DNA of 64,000 nucleotides from Hydra vulgaris (lineage: Eukaryota > Cnidaria > Hydrozoa > Anthoathecata > Hydridae): positions 12,817,501-12,881,500 of the forward strand of contig NC_088931.1 in the NCBI RefSeq assembly GCF_038396675.1, written 5' to 3'. The notes under the pieces are model-generated. The model ran no database searches. It was given only the letters and a program-made list of their open reading frames with translations, and had not been told where the DNA came from. The position numbers were made by a program, and so were the translations under genes. This document shows, one piece after another, positions 63,851 to 64,000 of the stretch (positions within the stretch are counted from its first letter, which is position 1; the number at the start of each line of letters is the position of its first letter).

Positions 63851-64000
63851 TAATTTTAATAAAAAAGGCAGCGTATAACTATTTTTTAAATATGTTTTAG
63901 ATATAATAATATATTAACGATATTTCGTTGACCTATTGTGGTCAGCGTCATCAGGTAATGAAAAGACGTTACAAAACAACATAAAACCAATCGTTTAAAA

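Overview
The window looks like a stretch of an AT-rich animal genome dominated by transposable elements (TEs). The combination of cnidarian-type Tc1/mariner, hAT, Transib and CR1/jockey-like non-LTR families, very long (TA)n arrays, spliced transposase genes and metazoan splice signals fits a cnidarian, most likely Hydra. That placement rests on recognition of repeat families, not on a marker gene. There are no rRNA genes, no convincing functional tRNA genes, no CRISPR arrays and no bacterial operons. Transposase open frames in several states of decay account for most of the coding potential.

Only two loci look like host genes. One is an intronless-looking minus-strand gene at 10660-12885. 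It encodes a multi-pass membrane protein built from about nine copies of a hydrophobic module, each with an Asp followed 14-16 residues later by an Arg. The other is a plus-strand series of five micro-exons (24, 33, 24, 27 and 24 nt) at 28189-28722. Each has consensus splice sites, all fit one reading phase, and one exon plus its flanking intron is duplicated at 30400-30423.

Layout. 1-4814: a palindromic MITE, then a decayed DNA transposon with terminal inverted repeats (TIRs) of about 400 bp and a transposase-like family I cannot assign to a superfamily. 5030-6850: a dead Tc1 whose transposase C-terminus has been amplified into a 64-bp tandem array, then a 29-bp array. 7500-9873: a fragment of the same unassigned family and a dead hAT. 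10660-12885: the membrane-repeat gene. 13287-14620: a PIF/Harbinger-like MITE with a nested fold-back. 15290-22048: a mariner interrupted first by a complete 3.0-kb Transib element (RAG1-like transposase, RSS-like ends, CGTCG target duplication) and then by a poly(A)-tailed LINE. 23527-27650: minisatellites, MITEs and a large fold-back made of a 16-bp repeat. 28100-30460: the micro-exon locus with an intact mariner in one intron. 31910-36141: a hAT-like element with a spliced transposase gene. 36161-39897: a full-length non-LTR retrotransposon with an intact 995-codon ORF. 40505-46660: a hairpin MITE, a dead hAT, a mariner copy carrying a SINE and a fold-back scar, and two tRNA-derived SINE-like units. 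48450-52925: a second dead transposase related to the 32-35 kb one, and LINE remnants. 54975-58935: weak TE remnants, a 5' LINE fragment, two adjacent hairpins and a dead IS630/mariner-like transposase. 61735-63762: a nearly complete hAT element flanked on both sides by (TA)n.

The insertion order can be read directly in several places: mariner, then Transib and LINE; mariner, then SINE; micro-exon intron, then mariner. Several DNA elements abut (TA)n arrays exactly at their termini, so these arrays seem to act as repeated landing sites. Coordinates of decayed elements are approximate unless TIRs and target duplications are described.
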